A stretch of DNA of 64,000 nt from Brachybacterium huguangmaarense (GCF_025725725.1 NZ_CP107020.1:2604001-2668000), one strand, 5' to 3'. Shown: positions 53,625 to 62,158, counted from the first letter of the stretch. Numbers and translations: made by a program. The notes: a model not told the origin generated them from the letters alone.

Positions 53625-54578
53625 ATGCTCGATCCGACCACCCTCTTCAGCTACGACAAGTCCGTGGACTCGCGGACGCTGAACGGGACCACTCTTCTCG
53701 TGACGCTCGAGGCGTTCACCGACGCCGGGCATGCGCAGGAGCTCATCGACGACCATCTGCTCGAGACGCTCCCCCACCGCGTGATCGGTCGTCTCGACCT
53801 CGACGAGGTCTTCGACTACGGCTCGCAGCGTCCGGAGATCACGCTCGAACGCGACCGCTTCCTCGACTACGAGCGACCCGAGATCGTGCTGTACGAGGTC
53901 ACGGCACCCGGCGGCGAGCCGTTCTACCTGCTCACCGGGCCCGAGCCCACCCTCGAGTGGGAGCGCGTGGCCTCCGCGCTGCGCATCGTCATCGAGCAGC
54001 TCGGCATCCGGCGCACCGTGCTGGCCCAGAGCTTCCCCGCCCCGGTCCCGCACACGCGGCCGATGGCGATCACGACGTTCGCCGACGACCCCGCGCACAT
54101 CCGCGAGAAGCGGCCGCTCCCGGCGACCTTCCGCATGCGCTCGACCTTCACCTACCTGCTAACGATGCGGCTCGGGCAGGCGGGCCATGAGATCGTCGGC
54201 CTGGTCGCGCACGTCCCCCAGTACCTCCACGAGATGCCGTACCCGGACGCGGCGATCGCGCTGCTGCGCGCCGTCGAGCAGGAGAGCGGCCTGACCCTCC
54301 CGGTCGGCGCCCTCGGCCCGGCCGCGCAGAGCACGCGGGAGGCCGTGACCGAGCAGATCGTGGGAGCCGAGCAGCTCCAGGAGCTGATCCGCAACCTCGA
54401 GCAGGGTTATGACCGCACGCTCCTGACCGCTCAGCCGAGCGGCTCGGGCGCGGAGCCGTCCGACGCGGCGATGCCGTCGGACGAGGAGATCTCCGCGGAG
54501 ATCGAGAAGTTCCTGCGCGATCTCGACGGCGGCGACGACACCGGGGACGAGCCCGGCGAGGGCCCCGCCGCCGGCTGA
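53625..54578 (+). CDS. PAC2 family protein
   Basis: This 317-residue protein is of the PAC2 family, related to proteasome assembly chaperones. It includes LLVTLEAFTDAGHAQELIDDHL at the start, YLLTGPEPTLEWERVASALR, the central FPAPVPHTRPMAITTFADDP and HVPQYLHEMPYPDAAIALLR. Actinobacterial PAC2 proteins sit in genomes with proteasomes and the Pup system; pafC at the left end suggests this genome has them. A long acidic tail ends the protein. ATG at 53625 follows GGAGGT. It is convergent with the pentapeptide-like gene, 8 bp away. Confidence 0.88.
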   Translation: MLDPTTLFSYDKSVDSRTLNGTTLLVTLEAFTDAGHAQELIDDHLLETLPHRVIGRLDLDEVFDYGSQRPEITLERDRFLDYERPEIVLYEVTAPGGEPFYLLTGPEPTLEWERVASALRIVIEQLGIRRTVLAQSFPAPVPHTRPMAITTFADDPAHIREKRPLPATFRMRSTFTYLLTMRLGQAGHEIVGLVAHVPQYLHEMPYPDAAIALLRAVEQESGLTLPVGALGPAAQSTREAVTEQIVGAEQLQELIRNLEQGYDRTLLTAQPSGSGAEPSDAAMPSDEEISAEIEKFLRDLDGGDDTGDEPGEGPAAG

Positions 54579-54586
54579 TCCCGGCC

Positions 54587-55243
54587 TCAGCCCGGGTCGA
54601 CCACGCGCAGGCCGAGGTGGGCGGCCAGGGCCGGCGCCCACTGCTCCACGAGCAGCCGGTCCGCGACCGCTCCGCGGGCGCCGCCGAGGCCCTCGACGCG
54701 GTCGATCGTGCTCGTCCGCAGGTCGAGGTCCCGGCAGGTGGCCTCATGCAGGTGCAGCGTGCCGATGCGGCAGCCTCGCACGACCACCCGGTCGGTCCGG
54801 GCCGCCCCGAGGTCGAGGTCCTCGATCTCGGCGTCCTCGAGCACGCAGTCCTCCAGGACGGCGCCCCGCAGATTGAGGTAGCCCCAGCGCCCGCCGCGCA
54901 GGCGCACCGACCGCCAGGACGCGTCGGGCATCTCGGCGGCACCGACGCGGAGGGCCTGCAGCTCACACTCCTCCGCGCGCAGACCGGCGGCCGACCATCC
55001 GGCCGCGAAGGCGCTCTCGATGCGCACGTCGGCGAGCTCGGCCCCGTCCAGCGCGGGCAGCTCGGTGCCACCGACGACGCGCACCCGAGCGATCCGGCCG
55101 AACGCGTCGGGCGGGACGTCGGCGAGGCGTTCGGCGGGAATCGTCGGCTCCTCGTCGCTCAGGTCCGGGGGCTGCACGCGCGGCGCGCGGACCGCGCCCG
55201 GGGAGGGCCGGGGCCCGGTTCGTCGGGATGGGGTCGCGGGCAT
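54587..55243 (-). CDS. Pentapeptide-repeat-like protein
   Basis: This 218-residue protein is made of five-residue-period beta repeats, most visibly LRGAVLEDCVLEDAEIEDLDLG and RVVVRGCRIGTLHLHEATCRDLDLRTS. These match a pentapeptide-repeat right-handed helix of about 100 residues. The N-terminus is proline-rich and basic. Such proteins sometimes mimic DNA and protect gyrase from quinolones, but many have no known role; this one does not show the long acidic Qnr-type helix. ATG at 55243 follows GGAGGA; a TTG one codon upstream is the alternative. Confidence 0.8.
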   Translation of the reverse strand: MPATPSRRTGPRPSPGAVRAPRVQPPDLSDEEPTIPAERLADVPPDAFGRIARVRVVGGTELPALDGAELADVRIESAFAAGWSAAGLRAEECELQALRVGAAEMPDASWRSVRLRGGRWGYLNLRGAVLEDCVLEDAEIEDLDLGAARTDRVVVRGCRIGTLHLHEATCRDLDLRTSTIDRVEGLGGARGAVADRLLVEQWAPALAAHLGLRVVDPG

Positions 55244-55316
55244 CAAGTCCTCCAGGGCTCGTCTCGGCTCGGGGCGTGCCGGGACGGATCGTCCCGCACC
55301 TCGGCGTTCATCTCCC

Positions 55317-55322
55317 TAGGAT
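55317..55322 (+). promoter_or_regulatory. -10 box of TIGR03085-like gene, leaderless
   Basis: TAGGAT lies 7 nt before the ATG at 55330. The in-frame ATG at 55321 overlaps the box, so 55330 is the better start. Confidence 0.65.
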
Positions 55323-55329
55323 GTGGCAC

Positions 55330-55974
55330 ATGGCCGACATCCGAGCACAGTCCCTGGTCACGTCCGAGCGCGCCGCCCTCGCGGACGACTTCATCTCCTT
55401 CGGACCCGACGCCCCCACGATCCTGGACTGGGACGCCCAGGGCCTCCTGGAGCACCTGATCCTGCGCGAGCGCAAGCCTCATCTGCTCCTGGGCTCCAAC
55501 GTCCCGGTCTCCGCGATCTCGGACTGGTCCGACCAGGAGCGCGCGAAGCTGCGCGACGAGGACTGGGCGGACCAGGTCGAGCGCTTCCGGGCGGGGCCGA
55601 GCCGCTTCTCCCCCGTGCGCGGTCTCGACACGCTCATGAACACCGGCGAGTACTTCGTGCACCACGAGGACCTGCGGCGCGCCCGCCCCGGCTGGGAGCC
55701 GCGCGATCTCGGCGAGCCCGCGGAGCGGGAGCTGTGGAGCGTGCTCAAGCGGATGGCGCGCCTGCTCGTGCGCGCCAAGGTCGACGTCACCCTGGTGTCG
55801 CCGCAGGGCGGTCTGCGGGTCCCTGCCAAGGGCTCCGAGGGCAGCGTGCGCGTGCACGGTCGCGCCTCCGAGCTGCTGCTGTGGGCGTTCGGCCGCGACC
55901 GCGTCGCACGCGTGGACGTCGAGGGGGATCCCGCGGCGATCACCGTGCTGAACCGCGGGGAGCGCGGCGCCTGA
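55330..55974 (+). CDS. TIGR03085 family (mycothiol maleylpyruvate isomerase-like) protein
   Basis: This 214-residue protein fits the TIGR03085 group of DinB/mycothiol-dependent proteins. It has a helical bundle N-terminus (LLEHLILRERKPHLLLG), the segment NTGEYFVHHEDLRRARPGW with the metal-binding histidine pair, and a C-terminal SCP2-like part (VRVHGRASELLLWAFGRD). Mycothiol is the actinobacterial thiol cofactor, so metal-dependent detoxification is plausible but unproven. The start is supported by a TAGGAT box 7 nt upstream. Confidence 0.85.
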   Translation: MADIRAQSLVTSERAALADDFISFGPDAPTILDWDAQGLLEHLILRERKPHLLLGSNVPVSAISDWSDQERAKLRDEDWADQVERFRAGPSRFSPVRGLDTLMNTGEYFVHHEDLRRARPGWEPRDLGEPAERELWSVLKRMARLLVRAKVDVTLVSPQGGLRVPAKGSEGSVRVHGRASELLLWAFGRDRVARVDVEGDPAAITVLNRGERGA

Positions 55975-55992
55975 GCTGCCCCCTGCGGTCGC

Positions 55993-57036
55993 TCAGCGCA
56001 GGTCGAAGCGGAACAGGCGCGGGTGGTGCCCCTTCTGGAAGAAGCGGTGCTCGTCGCGCAGCTCCCATCGGCTCTGCGGGTCCCGGGCCACGGCGTGCAT
56101 GCGCGTGATCTCGTGCGTCAGGATGCCCAGGCGCGCGCCGGGCGCCGCGAGCTGCGCGGCCCGCTCGAGCAGGGCGGCCAGCAGCTCCTGATTGGTGGCG
56201 TGCTCCCCGTGCAGCTCGCCCCATGGGGGGTTGGCGAGCAGCCGCGTGAAGCCGCCCTCGAGCTCGGTCGTGAGCACGTCCCCGGTGACCCAGTCGATCC
56301 GTCCCTTGCGGCGCGCGGCGCGCTGATGGGCCTGGGCGGCCGCGATCGCCGCCTCGGAGAGGTCCACCCCGACCGCCCGGTCGGGCGCCGTCAGGAACGA
56401 CTGCTCGACGAGGAAGGTCCCGGATCCGCAGGTCATGTCGAGCACGGCGTCTTGGGTGCCGATCTCCATGAGGTCCAGGACGCTCGCGGCGATCGTCGCG
56501 TTGACGGCGCCGGGGTAGTCGACCGCCCGCCAGGCGCGCGTGGACAGCGGCCGGGGCGTCATCCGGATCAGCACCTCCCAGCGGCCCGACTCCTGTGCCG
56601 TGGCCGCGCGCCGAACCCGCACGAGCAGGTCGCCCTCGTCCTCGTCGACGGGCAGTCCGGCCCGCTCGGCGATCTCCTCGGCCAGCCGCCGCATGTCGGG
56701 GGTGTCGGCCCCGGCGGCCGCGAGGCGCACCGCGGTGAACGGGCCGGTGCGCGGCTTCAGATGCCGGAGCTGGTCGATGCGATCGCCCAGGCGCCGCATG
56801 AACGACGTCTCGAGCAGCTCGCGGGGCCGGCGCGCCGGCACGCTCTCGCTCACGTAGGCGGAGACCACGCGGCGCAGCTGACGCACCTCGGACAGGCGGC
56901 TCGTGCGCAGGCGCAGCTCCGTGGGGCCGACCAGGTCGACGTCGCCGAGGCGTGAGGCCTCCGCCTGCGCGAAGGGGGCGCAGCCGTCGAGCACCTCGAG
57001 GACCACCTCGTCGATGGCGCTCTCGCGTGCGGTCAT
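55993..57036 (-). CDS. RlmK/L-like RNA methyltransferase
   Basis: This 347-residue protein has an N-terminal region resembling THUMP or ferredoxin-like RNA-binding folds and a C-terminal class I methyltransferase. SAM motif I is VLDMTCGSGTFLVE, the acidic loop is VGVDLSEAAI, and the amino-group target motif is NPPW. That set is typical of N2-guanine rRNA or tRNA methyltransferases such as RlmL or Trm11-like enzymes. The target base cannot be fixed. ATG follows GGAGGG about 6 nt upstream. The ParA-like gene is divergent. Confidence 0.85.
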   Translation of the reverse strand: MTARESAIDEVVLEVLDGCAPFAQAEASRLGDVDLVGPTELRLRTSRLSEVRQLRRVVSAYVSESVPARRPRELLETSFMRRLGDRIDQLRHLKPRTGPFTAVRLAAAGADTPDMRRLAEEIAERAGLPVDEDEGDLLVRVRRAATAQESGRWEVLIRMTPRPLSTRAWRAVDYPGAVNATIAASVLDLMEIGTQDAVLDMTCGSGTFLVEQSFLTAPDRAVGVDLSEAAIAAAQAHQRAARRKGRIDWVTGDVLTTELEGGFTRLLANPPWGELHGEHATNQELLAALLERAAQLAAPGARLGILTHEITRMHAVARDPQSRWELRDEHRFFQKGHHPRLFRFDLR

Positions 57037-57119
57037 GTGCCCTCCGTCGGTCTCGGCGTGCCCGGTGCGGGCCGACTCACCCTAACGCCGTGCAGGCGGG
57101 AATCGCCCGGTCGAGCCGG

Positions 57120-57125
57120 TAGGAT
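57120..57125 (+). promoter_or_regulatory. -10 box of ParA-like gene, leaderless
   Basis: TAGGAT lies 7 nt before the GTG at 57133, without a Shine-Dalgarno sequence between them. Confidence 0.65.
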
Positions 57126-57132
57126 CGCAGGC

Positions 57133-57924
57133 GTGTTCACGGTGAGTATCTGTTCCCTCAAGGGTGGCGTCGGCAAGACGTCCGTCACGCTCGGACTGGC
57201 CTCGGCGGCCCTGCATCAGGGCGTGAACGTGCTCGTGATCGACCTGGACCCGCAGGGCGACGCGACCCTGGGCCTGCTGGGCGAGCCGGGCGCCACGCCG
57301 GATGTCGCCGAGGTGATCTCGTCGGTGCGCACCGAGACGATCGATCGCGCGGTCCGTCCGACCCCGTGGTCCGAGGGGGCCTCGTCCCACCTCGACATCA
57401 TCCCGGGCTCCCATCGCTCGTCGGTGGTCGACTCCCCCGCCCCGGCTCCCCGCGACGTGCGCCGTCTGCGGGAGGCCCTGGACAAGCGCACCCATCGGTA
57501 CGACCTCGTGCTGATCGACTGCCCGCCCTCGCTCAACGGCCTGACCCAGATGGCGCTCGCCGCCTCGGACCGGGCCCTCGTCGTGTGCGAGCCCGGCTTC
57601 TTCGCGGTGACCGCCGCCGATCGCGCCCTCAAGCTCACCGCTGAGATGCGGGAGGACGGGCTGGCGCCGCGGCTGCGGCCGCTCGGGCTCGCCGTCAACC
57701 GCTACCGGCCGCGTTCGGTCGAGCACCAGTACCGTCTGGCCGAGCTGCGTGACCTGTTCGGCGATCTCGTGCTCGAGCCCGTGATCGAGGAGCGCGTGGG
57801 CCTCCAGCAGGCCCAGGGCGGCGCCGTGCCGCTGCACCGCTACGAGGGTGCGAGCGGCAAGCGTCTCACCGAGGACTTCGACGCCCTCCTGAAGACCGTC
57901 CTGGACTCGCGCGAGCGCAGCTGA
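57133..57924 (+). CDS. ParA family ATPase
   Basis: This 263-residue ATPase has the deviant Walker A CSLKGGVGKTSVTLG, with signature lysine, at residues 6-20. Walker A' is DLDPQGDATLGL and Walker B is LIDCPPSL. No ParB-like gene follows it, so it is not the chromosomal parAB pair; similar orphan ParA/MinD-type proteins position other cargo. A strong bidirectional terminator lies just downstream. The GTG at 57133 is supported by TAGGAT 7 nt upstream, indicating a leaderless message. Cargo is unknown. Confidence 0.88.
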   Translation: MFTVSICSLKGGVGKTSVTLGLASAALHQGVNVLVIDLDPQGDATLGLLGEPGATPDVAEVISSVRTETIDRAVRPTPWSEGASSHLDIIPGSHRSSVVDSPAPAPRDVRRLREALDKRTHRYDLVLIDCPPSLNGLTQMALAASDRALVVCEPGFFAVTAADRALKLTAEMREDGLAPRLRPLGLAVNRYRPRSVEHQYRLAELRDLFGDLVLEPVIEERVGLQQAQGGAVPLHRYEGASGKRLTEDFDALLKTVLDSRERS

Positions 57925-57936
57925 CGCGACCCCGGC

Positions 57937-57983
57937 ACGACGAAGGGGGCGAGCACCGTATCGGTGCTCGCCCCCTTCGTCGT
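57937..57983. terminator. Bidirectional terminator after ParA-like gene
   Basis: A perfect 22-bp inverted repeat (57937-57958 with 57962-57983) with a 3-nt loop lies between the convergent ParA-like and MerR genes. It is the longest stem among the terminators of this window. Confidence 0.93.
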
Positions 57984-57999
57984 GGAGGAGGTCGGCGGG

Positions 58000-58584
58000 T
58001 CAGCCGGCGTGGCGGGCCTTGCGGCGCGCGGCGAGCTCGTCGTGGAGGGCGAGCTCGGCGTCGTCGGCGGGGTTGACGCTCGGCAGGACCAGGAGGTCGT
58101 TCTCGACCTCGCGCCAGACGCGGCCGACGGCAATGCCGAACACGCCCTGGCCGCCCTGGACGAGGTCGATGACGTCGGCGGCGGAGGTGCACTCGTAGAC
58201 GGAGGCGCCGTCGCTCATGAGGGTGATCTGGGCGAGGTCGTCGACGCCGCGCTCGCGGAGGGCGGCGACGGCCACGCGGATCTGCTGGAGGGAGACACCG
58301 GTGTCGAGGAGACGCTTGACGACCTTGAGCACGAGGATGTCGCGGAAGCCGTAGAGGCGCTGGCTGCCGGAGCCCGACGCGGCGCGCACGCTCGGCTCGA
58401 CGAGACCGGTGCGGGCCCAGTAGTCGAGCTGGCGGTACGTGATGCCGGCGGCCTTGCAGGCCGCGGGACCGCGGTAGCCGAGCTCACCGGGCGTGTCGAC
58501 GACCTCGTCGAACAGAACGCCCTGAGCCGGCTCGGCGGGGACCGTGGTCTGGAATGACCGGTCCGAGGGGGTGTCGGTGTTCAC
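58000..58584 (-). CDS. MerR family regulator (Rv1830-like)
   Basis: This 194-residue regulator has a MerR winged helix (YRGPAACKAAGITYRQLDYW, then RLYGFRDILVLKVVKRLL) preceded by a 30-residue extension. Its C-terminal part (IDLVQGGQGVFGIAVGRV) fits the Rv1830 group. In mycobacteria that gene lies with garA and the FtsR gene, as here. The GTG at 58584 has GGAGGT 5 nt upstream. A hairpin separates it from the FtsR gene, so it probably has its own promoter. Confidence 0.85.
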   Translation of the reverse strand: MNTDTPSDRSFQTTVPAEPAQGVLFDEVVDTPGELGYRGPAACKAAGITYRQLDYWARTGLVEPSVRAASGSGSQRLYGFRDILVLKVVKRLLDTGVSLQQIRVAVAALRERGVDDLAQITLMSDGASVYECTSAADVIDLVQGGQGVFGIAVGRVWREVENDLLVLPSVNPADDAELALHDELAARRKARHAG

Positions 58585-58671
58585 TAGAACCTCCAGGTGG
58601 ACAGCTCCACGCCGGGGAAGAGCGCGAGCACCGGTCCAGACTATCCGGTGGATGCACGTGAGGGACAGCGA

Positions 58672-58696
58672 CGCGCCGTGACGCTGTCACGGCGCG
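58672..58696 (-). terminator. Terminator after FtsR-like gene
   Basis: An 11-bp perfect inverted repeat (58672-58682 with 58686-58696) with a GCT loop lies just past the stop of the FtsR-like gene. Confidence 0.75.
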
Positions 58697-58715
58697 CGGT
58701 GGTCGGGCACGGAAG

Positions 58716-59411
58716 TCAGGGGCGCAGGGAGGTCCTCAGCAGGGCGTTGTGCAGCGCGTTCATCGATTCGCCGAGGTCGCGGGCCAGATCCTCGGCGCCG
58801 CCGCGGGCCGCCGAGTCGGTCGGACGGCTGTGGGGCCGGGCGACCGAGCGGATCATGTGGGCCTCGCGCTGGGCGGAGGTGCGGAGCATCACGAGGTGGC
58901 GCGGACGCAGCCCTTCGTCGGCCAGCGCGCGCGCCGAGCGCACGATCTCGAGCTCCGCGGAGCCGTAGAACAGGATGCCCTCGGGGAGCATCTGGAACTC
59001 CTCGAGCTCGACGAGGAAGTCGTCGTCCACGTGGGCCTCGCGGCACAGGCCGCTGCGGTCGAGCCGGACCGGCTGCAGCTGGGCGCTCGGACCGGGACGC
59101 GAGGCGATCGAGGTGACGCCCGCGCCGTCGTCGACGCCGTGCTCCTGCAGGTGCTCCTTGATGACCTTGAGCGGCCAGAAGCGGTCGCGCTGGGCGCGCA
59201 GGACGAACACGAGCCGATCGACGTCGTCGCGCGTGTACTTGCGGTAGCCGCTCGGGGTGCGCTCCGGGGAGATCAGCTCCTCGGCCTCGAGGTAGTGGAG
59301 CTTGGAGTGCGAGAGGTCCGGGAACTCCTCCTGGAGCATCTCGAGCACCTGGCCGATGCTGAGACGTGCGCCGGATGCCGGGGCCCCCTTGCGGGATGCG
59401 GATGCCGGCAC
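58716..59411 (-). CDS. ftsR: MerR family cell-division regulator FtsR
   Basis: This 231-residue protein has a MerR winged helix (LSIGQVLEMLQEEFPDLSHS, then HYLEAEELISPERTPSGYRKY), a linker, and a C-terminal domain typical of FtsR/Rv1828 (VLRAQRDRFWPLKVIKEHL). FtsR activates ftsZ in Corynebacterium and follows the FHA gene odhI there, the same order as here. It starts with GTG 4 bp after the garA stop, so both share one transcript. The function is by homology and gene order. Confidence 0.85.
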   Translation of the reverse strand: MPASASRKGAPASGARLSIGQVLEMLQEEFPDLSHSKLHYLEAEELISPERTPSGYRKYTRDDVDRLVFVLRAQRDRFWPLKVIKEHLQEHGVDDGAGVTSIASRPGPSAQLQPVRLDRSGLCREAHVDDDFLVELEEFQMLPEGILFYGSAELEIVRSARALADEGLRPRHLVMLRTSAQREAHMIRSVARPHSRPTDSAARGGAEDLARDLGESMNALHNALLRTSLRP

Positions 59412-59415
59412 GCCG

Positions 59416-59865
59416 TCAGCTCCTCCCGGGCTTGAGGTGGTAGGTCAGACGGTACTTGCCGATCTGGACCTCCTGGCCCGACTGCAGGTGCGCCTCGTCG
59501 ACGCGCTCCTTGCCCACGTAGGTGCCGTTGAGCGAGCCCAGGTCCCGCACGAGGAAGCCGTCGCCGTCGCGCACGAAGGCGGCGTGCTTGCGGGAGACGG
59601 TGACGTCGTCGAGGAAGATCTCGCTGTTGGGGTGACGGCCCGCGATGGTCTTCTCGGCGTCCAGCAGGAAGCGGGCGCCGAGGTTCGGGCCCTTGCGCAC
59701 GATCAGCAGGGCGGATCCGTCCGGAAGCGCCTCGATGGCCGAGCGGTCGAGGGACGTGAGCCCGTGCTCGGGCTCCTCCATCGAGTCGGGGATCGAGATC
59801 GCGCTCAGCGTCGAGGTCTGGTCGAGCCCCTCGTTCGTCTGCTTCGGATCGGTGTCGTCGCTCAC
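59416..59865 (-). CDS. garA: FHA-domain regulator GarA/OdhI
   Basis: This 149-residue protein has an FHA domain at about residues 70-140 (AGRHPNSEIFLDDVTVSRKH, then DLGSLNGTYVG), which binds phosphothreonine. The N-terminal tail holds a Thr/Ser cluster (LDQTSTLSAIS), the likely target of PknB/PknG-type kinases, corresponding to the ETTS motif of GarA. Unphosphorylated GarA/OdhI inhibits 2-oxoglutarate dehydrogenase and steers glutamate metabolism. It is first in the garA-ftsR transcript. Confidence 0.93.
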   Translation of the reverse strand: MSDDTDPKQTNEGLDQTSTLSAISIPDSMEEPEHGLTSLDRSAIEALPDGSALLIVRKGPNLGARFLLDAEKTIAGRHPNSEIFLDDVTVSRKHAAFVRDGDGFLVRDLGSLNGTYVGKERVDEAHLQSGQEVQIGKYRLTYHLKPGRS

Positions 59866-60029
59866 CGTGGATCCCCTTCCTCCCGCTGCCCTTGTCGCTG
59901 TGCGCCGCCTGTGCGGCTGACCGGGCCTGTGCTTGACGATTCTCGCACGAGCCGACGGCCCTCCGGCACCGGGAAAGCCCCCATGGGCAGGGATTTGGTG
60001 AGGATTTGACCAGGCAGGACGCGTGGACG

Positions 60030-60860
60030 TCAGACCTGGGGCACGTCCGGGGTCTCGCCGAGCAGCTTCGAGAAGTCCGTGACGGGAGGTGTGCGGGCCT
60101 CGGGGGTGCGTGCGAGGAGCCAGAAGCGGGACATGCCGACCTCGAAGGGGCCGTCGTCGATGCGCTGCGCGATCGCCTCGAGGACATCTCGGTGGCGGTC
60201 GACGTCGAGGTCGGCGGGAGCGATCCAGGGGACGCGTCGGAGGAAGCGGAGGAAGGAGATCATGTCGGTGAAGACCGCGCGGCCGCGGAAGGCGTCGCTA
60301 CGCTCCACCCGGAAGCCGGCGCTCGTGATCTCCCGCTCGATGTTCTGCAGCGTGACGTCCGGGTAGGGAGGCTCGAGACCGAAGGCCTCGAGCACCTCGA
60401 CCAGGTCGTCGGCGCCGACCTGCTGGGTCGCGAAGGTGCCGCCGGGCGAGAGCACGCGGAAGACGTCGGCGGCGTCGAACGCCTCGTGGCGCGCGAGCAC
60501 GAGGTCGAAGCGGCCGGGCGCGAACGGGAGGGACGCGCCCGGCGCCTCCGGGTTGTACTCGACGACCTCGATGCCGAGCGGCTCGAGGCGCTGCGTCGCG
60601 ACGGGCACGTTGGGTGCCCAGCCCTCGGTCGCCACGGTGTCGTCGGGCGTGACGTCGGCCAGGGCGGAGAGGAACTCCCCTCCCCCGGTGCCGAGGTCGA
60701 GCAGGTGGTGGGACACCTGCGCGAGGTTGCGGGCCACCGTGTCGAAGCGCCACGGGGTGTCCTCCTCGGCGTACCCGCGCAGCTCGGAGAAGTCCCAGCC
60801 TAGCGGATCCTCCGCGAGCGCCGTGCGCCAGGAGTGGAGAGTGGCGTCGTCGACGGTCAT
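60030..60860 (-). CDS. SAM-dependent methyltransferase
   Basis: This 276-residue class I methyltransferase has motif I HHLLDLGTGGGEFLSALAD, an acidic strand end VEYNPEAPG, and the later VLSPGGTFATQQVGADD. Sequence alone gives no substrate; a small-molecule or tRNA target is equally possible. ATG has AAGGAG about 7 nt upstream. It stands alone, upstream of the garA transcript on the same strand, with 164 bp between them in which I see no clear element. Confidence 0.85.
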   Translation of the reverse strand: MTVDDATLHSWRTALAEDPLGWDFSELRGYAEEDTPWRFDTVARNLAQVSHHLLDLGTGGGEFLSALADVTPDDTVATEGWAPNVPVATQRLEPLGIEVVEYNPEAPGASLPFAPGRFDLVLARHEAFDAADVFRVLSPGGTFATQQVGADDLVEVLEAFGLEPPYPDVTLQNIEREITSAGFRVERSDAFRGRAVFTDMISFLRFLRRVPWIAPADLDVDRHRDVLEAIAQRIDDGPFEVGMSRFWLLARTPEARTPPVTDFSKLLGETPDVPQV

Positions 60861-60984
60861 GGAGCACTCCTTCGGGTCGGGTCCCCGTCCAGCATGGGGC
60901 TGCGGACAGGGTACCGAGGACCAGCTGAACAGTCGTGCCGCAGGTCACGTCCGCGTCGATTCGCTCCCCGGGGCCGCCCCGGGG

Positions 60985-60990
60985 TAGAGT
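60985..60990 (+). promoter_or_regulatory. tRNA-Pro promoter -10
   Basis: TAGAGT lies 32 nt upstream of the tRNA, preceded by a GGGGCCGCCCC palindrome. No clear -35 was found. Confidence 0.5.
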
Positions 60991-61022
60991 TCTGGACGGT
61001 CCGAGGCACACGCCGAGGGCAG

Positions 61023-61087
<65 letters not shown>

Positions 61088-61096
<9 letters not shown>

Positions 61097-61450
61097 CCGC
61101 GAGAGGCCGCTGACCAGTGACAACACTGGTCGGCGGCCTTCGTCATGTCCGCTCACAGGGGCACCGGTGGCCATGTGGTGGGCATGGCTCTCCTGGTGGT
61201 CGCTGGGGGTGGTCTTGGTGGCCCCGCGCGCGAGCTCGCGGGCGATGTCCATGGCGTCGGCGACTTCGTCGATACTGTCGGGCACGAGGTCGCTGTACAC
61301 CGCGAGGGTCACCGACGCGTCGCGGTGCCCGAGCATGGCGCGGACCACCTGGACGTCGGCCTCCCGGCGGCGATCACCGATGAAGCGGCGGTGTGGCGGA
61401 GCTTGTGCAGCGTGAGGCCGCGGCGGTCGTGATCATACGGTGCTGGTCGG
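61088..61450 (-). pseudogene. Tyrosine integrase remnant with frameshift
   Basis: The minus strand reads HDRRGLTLHKLRHTAASSVIAAG (positions about 61,430 to 61,360). It then shifts frame by one base near 61,352 and continues DVQVVRAMLGHRDASVTLAVYS to a TGA at 61088-61090, inside tRNA-Pro. LRH and LGHR are the conserved catalytic-box signatures of tyrosine recombinases, and the catalytic Tyr would be the one in VYSD. Only the C-terminal third remains. Ending in a tRNA 3' end is typical of integrases whose attachment site is that tRNA. Confidence 0.85.
61105..61138 (+). terminator. Terminator after tRNA-Pro
   Basis: A 15-bp stem (61105-61119 with 61124-61138), with one T-G wobble and an ACAA loop, follows the tRNA by 8 nt. 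Confidence 0.8.
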
Positions 61451-61489
61451 GCGCTCCACTCGTAGCACACGGCAGGGCATACTCCGGGC

Positions 61490-62158
61490 ATGGATCTGCT
61501 CCTTGCCCTGTTCGTGGTCGCGTGCATCGTTGTGCTGATCCTGGCGGGATTGGTGTGGCTCAGGCTCGGCTCGGAGAGGTCGGACGCTGGCGCGGACTCG
61601 TCACGGTCAGATCCTGCGCCGGGTGTGGATCGCGCCGTTACCCGGCGTGCCGGCCCACCGCCGCCGTCCAAGTCGCGGAAGTACCTCAGCGAGGAGGAGG
61701 CGGCGTACTACCTCGTTAGGGACAGCGACGGGCGGCTGCCGGTGCGGGTCTCGAGCGGGTTCTTCGTGCATGACGGGACACGGAAGCAGGTGCCGCCGGG
61801 GAACCGCGCGCTGACCCGGGCGGGGGTCCGTAGCTTCACGGTTCGCGGCTCGTCGTACTACCCAGACGACAGCCTGGCCGCGGACACCTCGCCCAGGAAG
61901 CGTGCGAGGTTCAAGCGGGAGCCGGAGAACGAGCACGACCCGGGCGCCGTCGCGGTTCTCTCACTCGACGCGGACGGCAAGGCGCGGCGGGTCGGCTACG
62001 TGAACAAGGGCTACGCGCGGGCGCTCACGAAGCGGCTCGAGGCGGGCGAGTCCGTCAACGCGCGGTTCATGCGCGGCGCGCCCGCGGGTGTCGACGACCA
62101 GGGGATCGCTGTTGTCGAGGCGACGGCGGAGGACATGCGGCGGCTGTTCCGTCGGTAG
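61490..62158 (+). CDS. Membrane-anchored HIRAN-domain protein
   Basis: This 222-residue protein has a membrane helix at residues 3-26 (LLLALFVVACIVVLILAGLV), a Ser/Asp/Pro-rich linker, and a C-terminal HIRAN-like domain (FTVRGSSYYPDD to NEHDPGAVAVL, then VGYVNKGYARALTKRL). HIRAN domains bind DNA 3' ends in eukaryotic HLTF; bacterial ones occur alone or with nucleases, often in phages and islands. A membrane anchor is unusual for a DNA-binding domain. It lies between an integrase remnant and truncated genes, so it may be accessory cargo. Confidence 0.8.
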   Translation: MDLLLALFVVACIVVLILAGLVWLRLGSERSDAGADSSRSDPAPGVDRAVTRRAGPPPPSKSRKYLSEEEAAYYLVRDSDGRLPVRVSSGFFVHDGTRKQVPPGNRALTRAGVRSFTVRGSSYYPDDSLAADTSPRKRARFKREPENEHDPGAVAVLSLDADGKARRVGYVNKGYARALTKRLEAGESVNARFMRGAPAGVDDQGIAVVEATAEDMRRLFRR

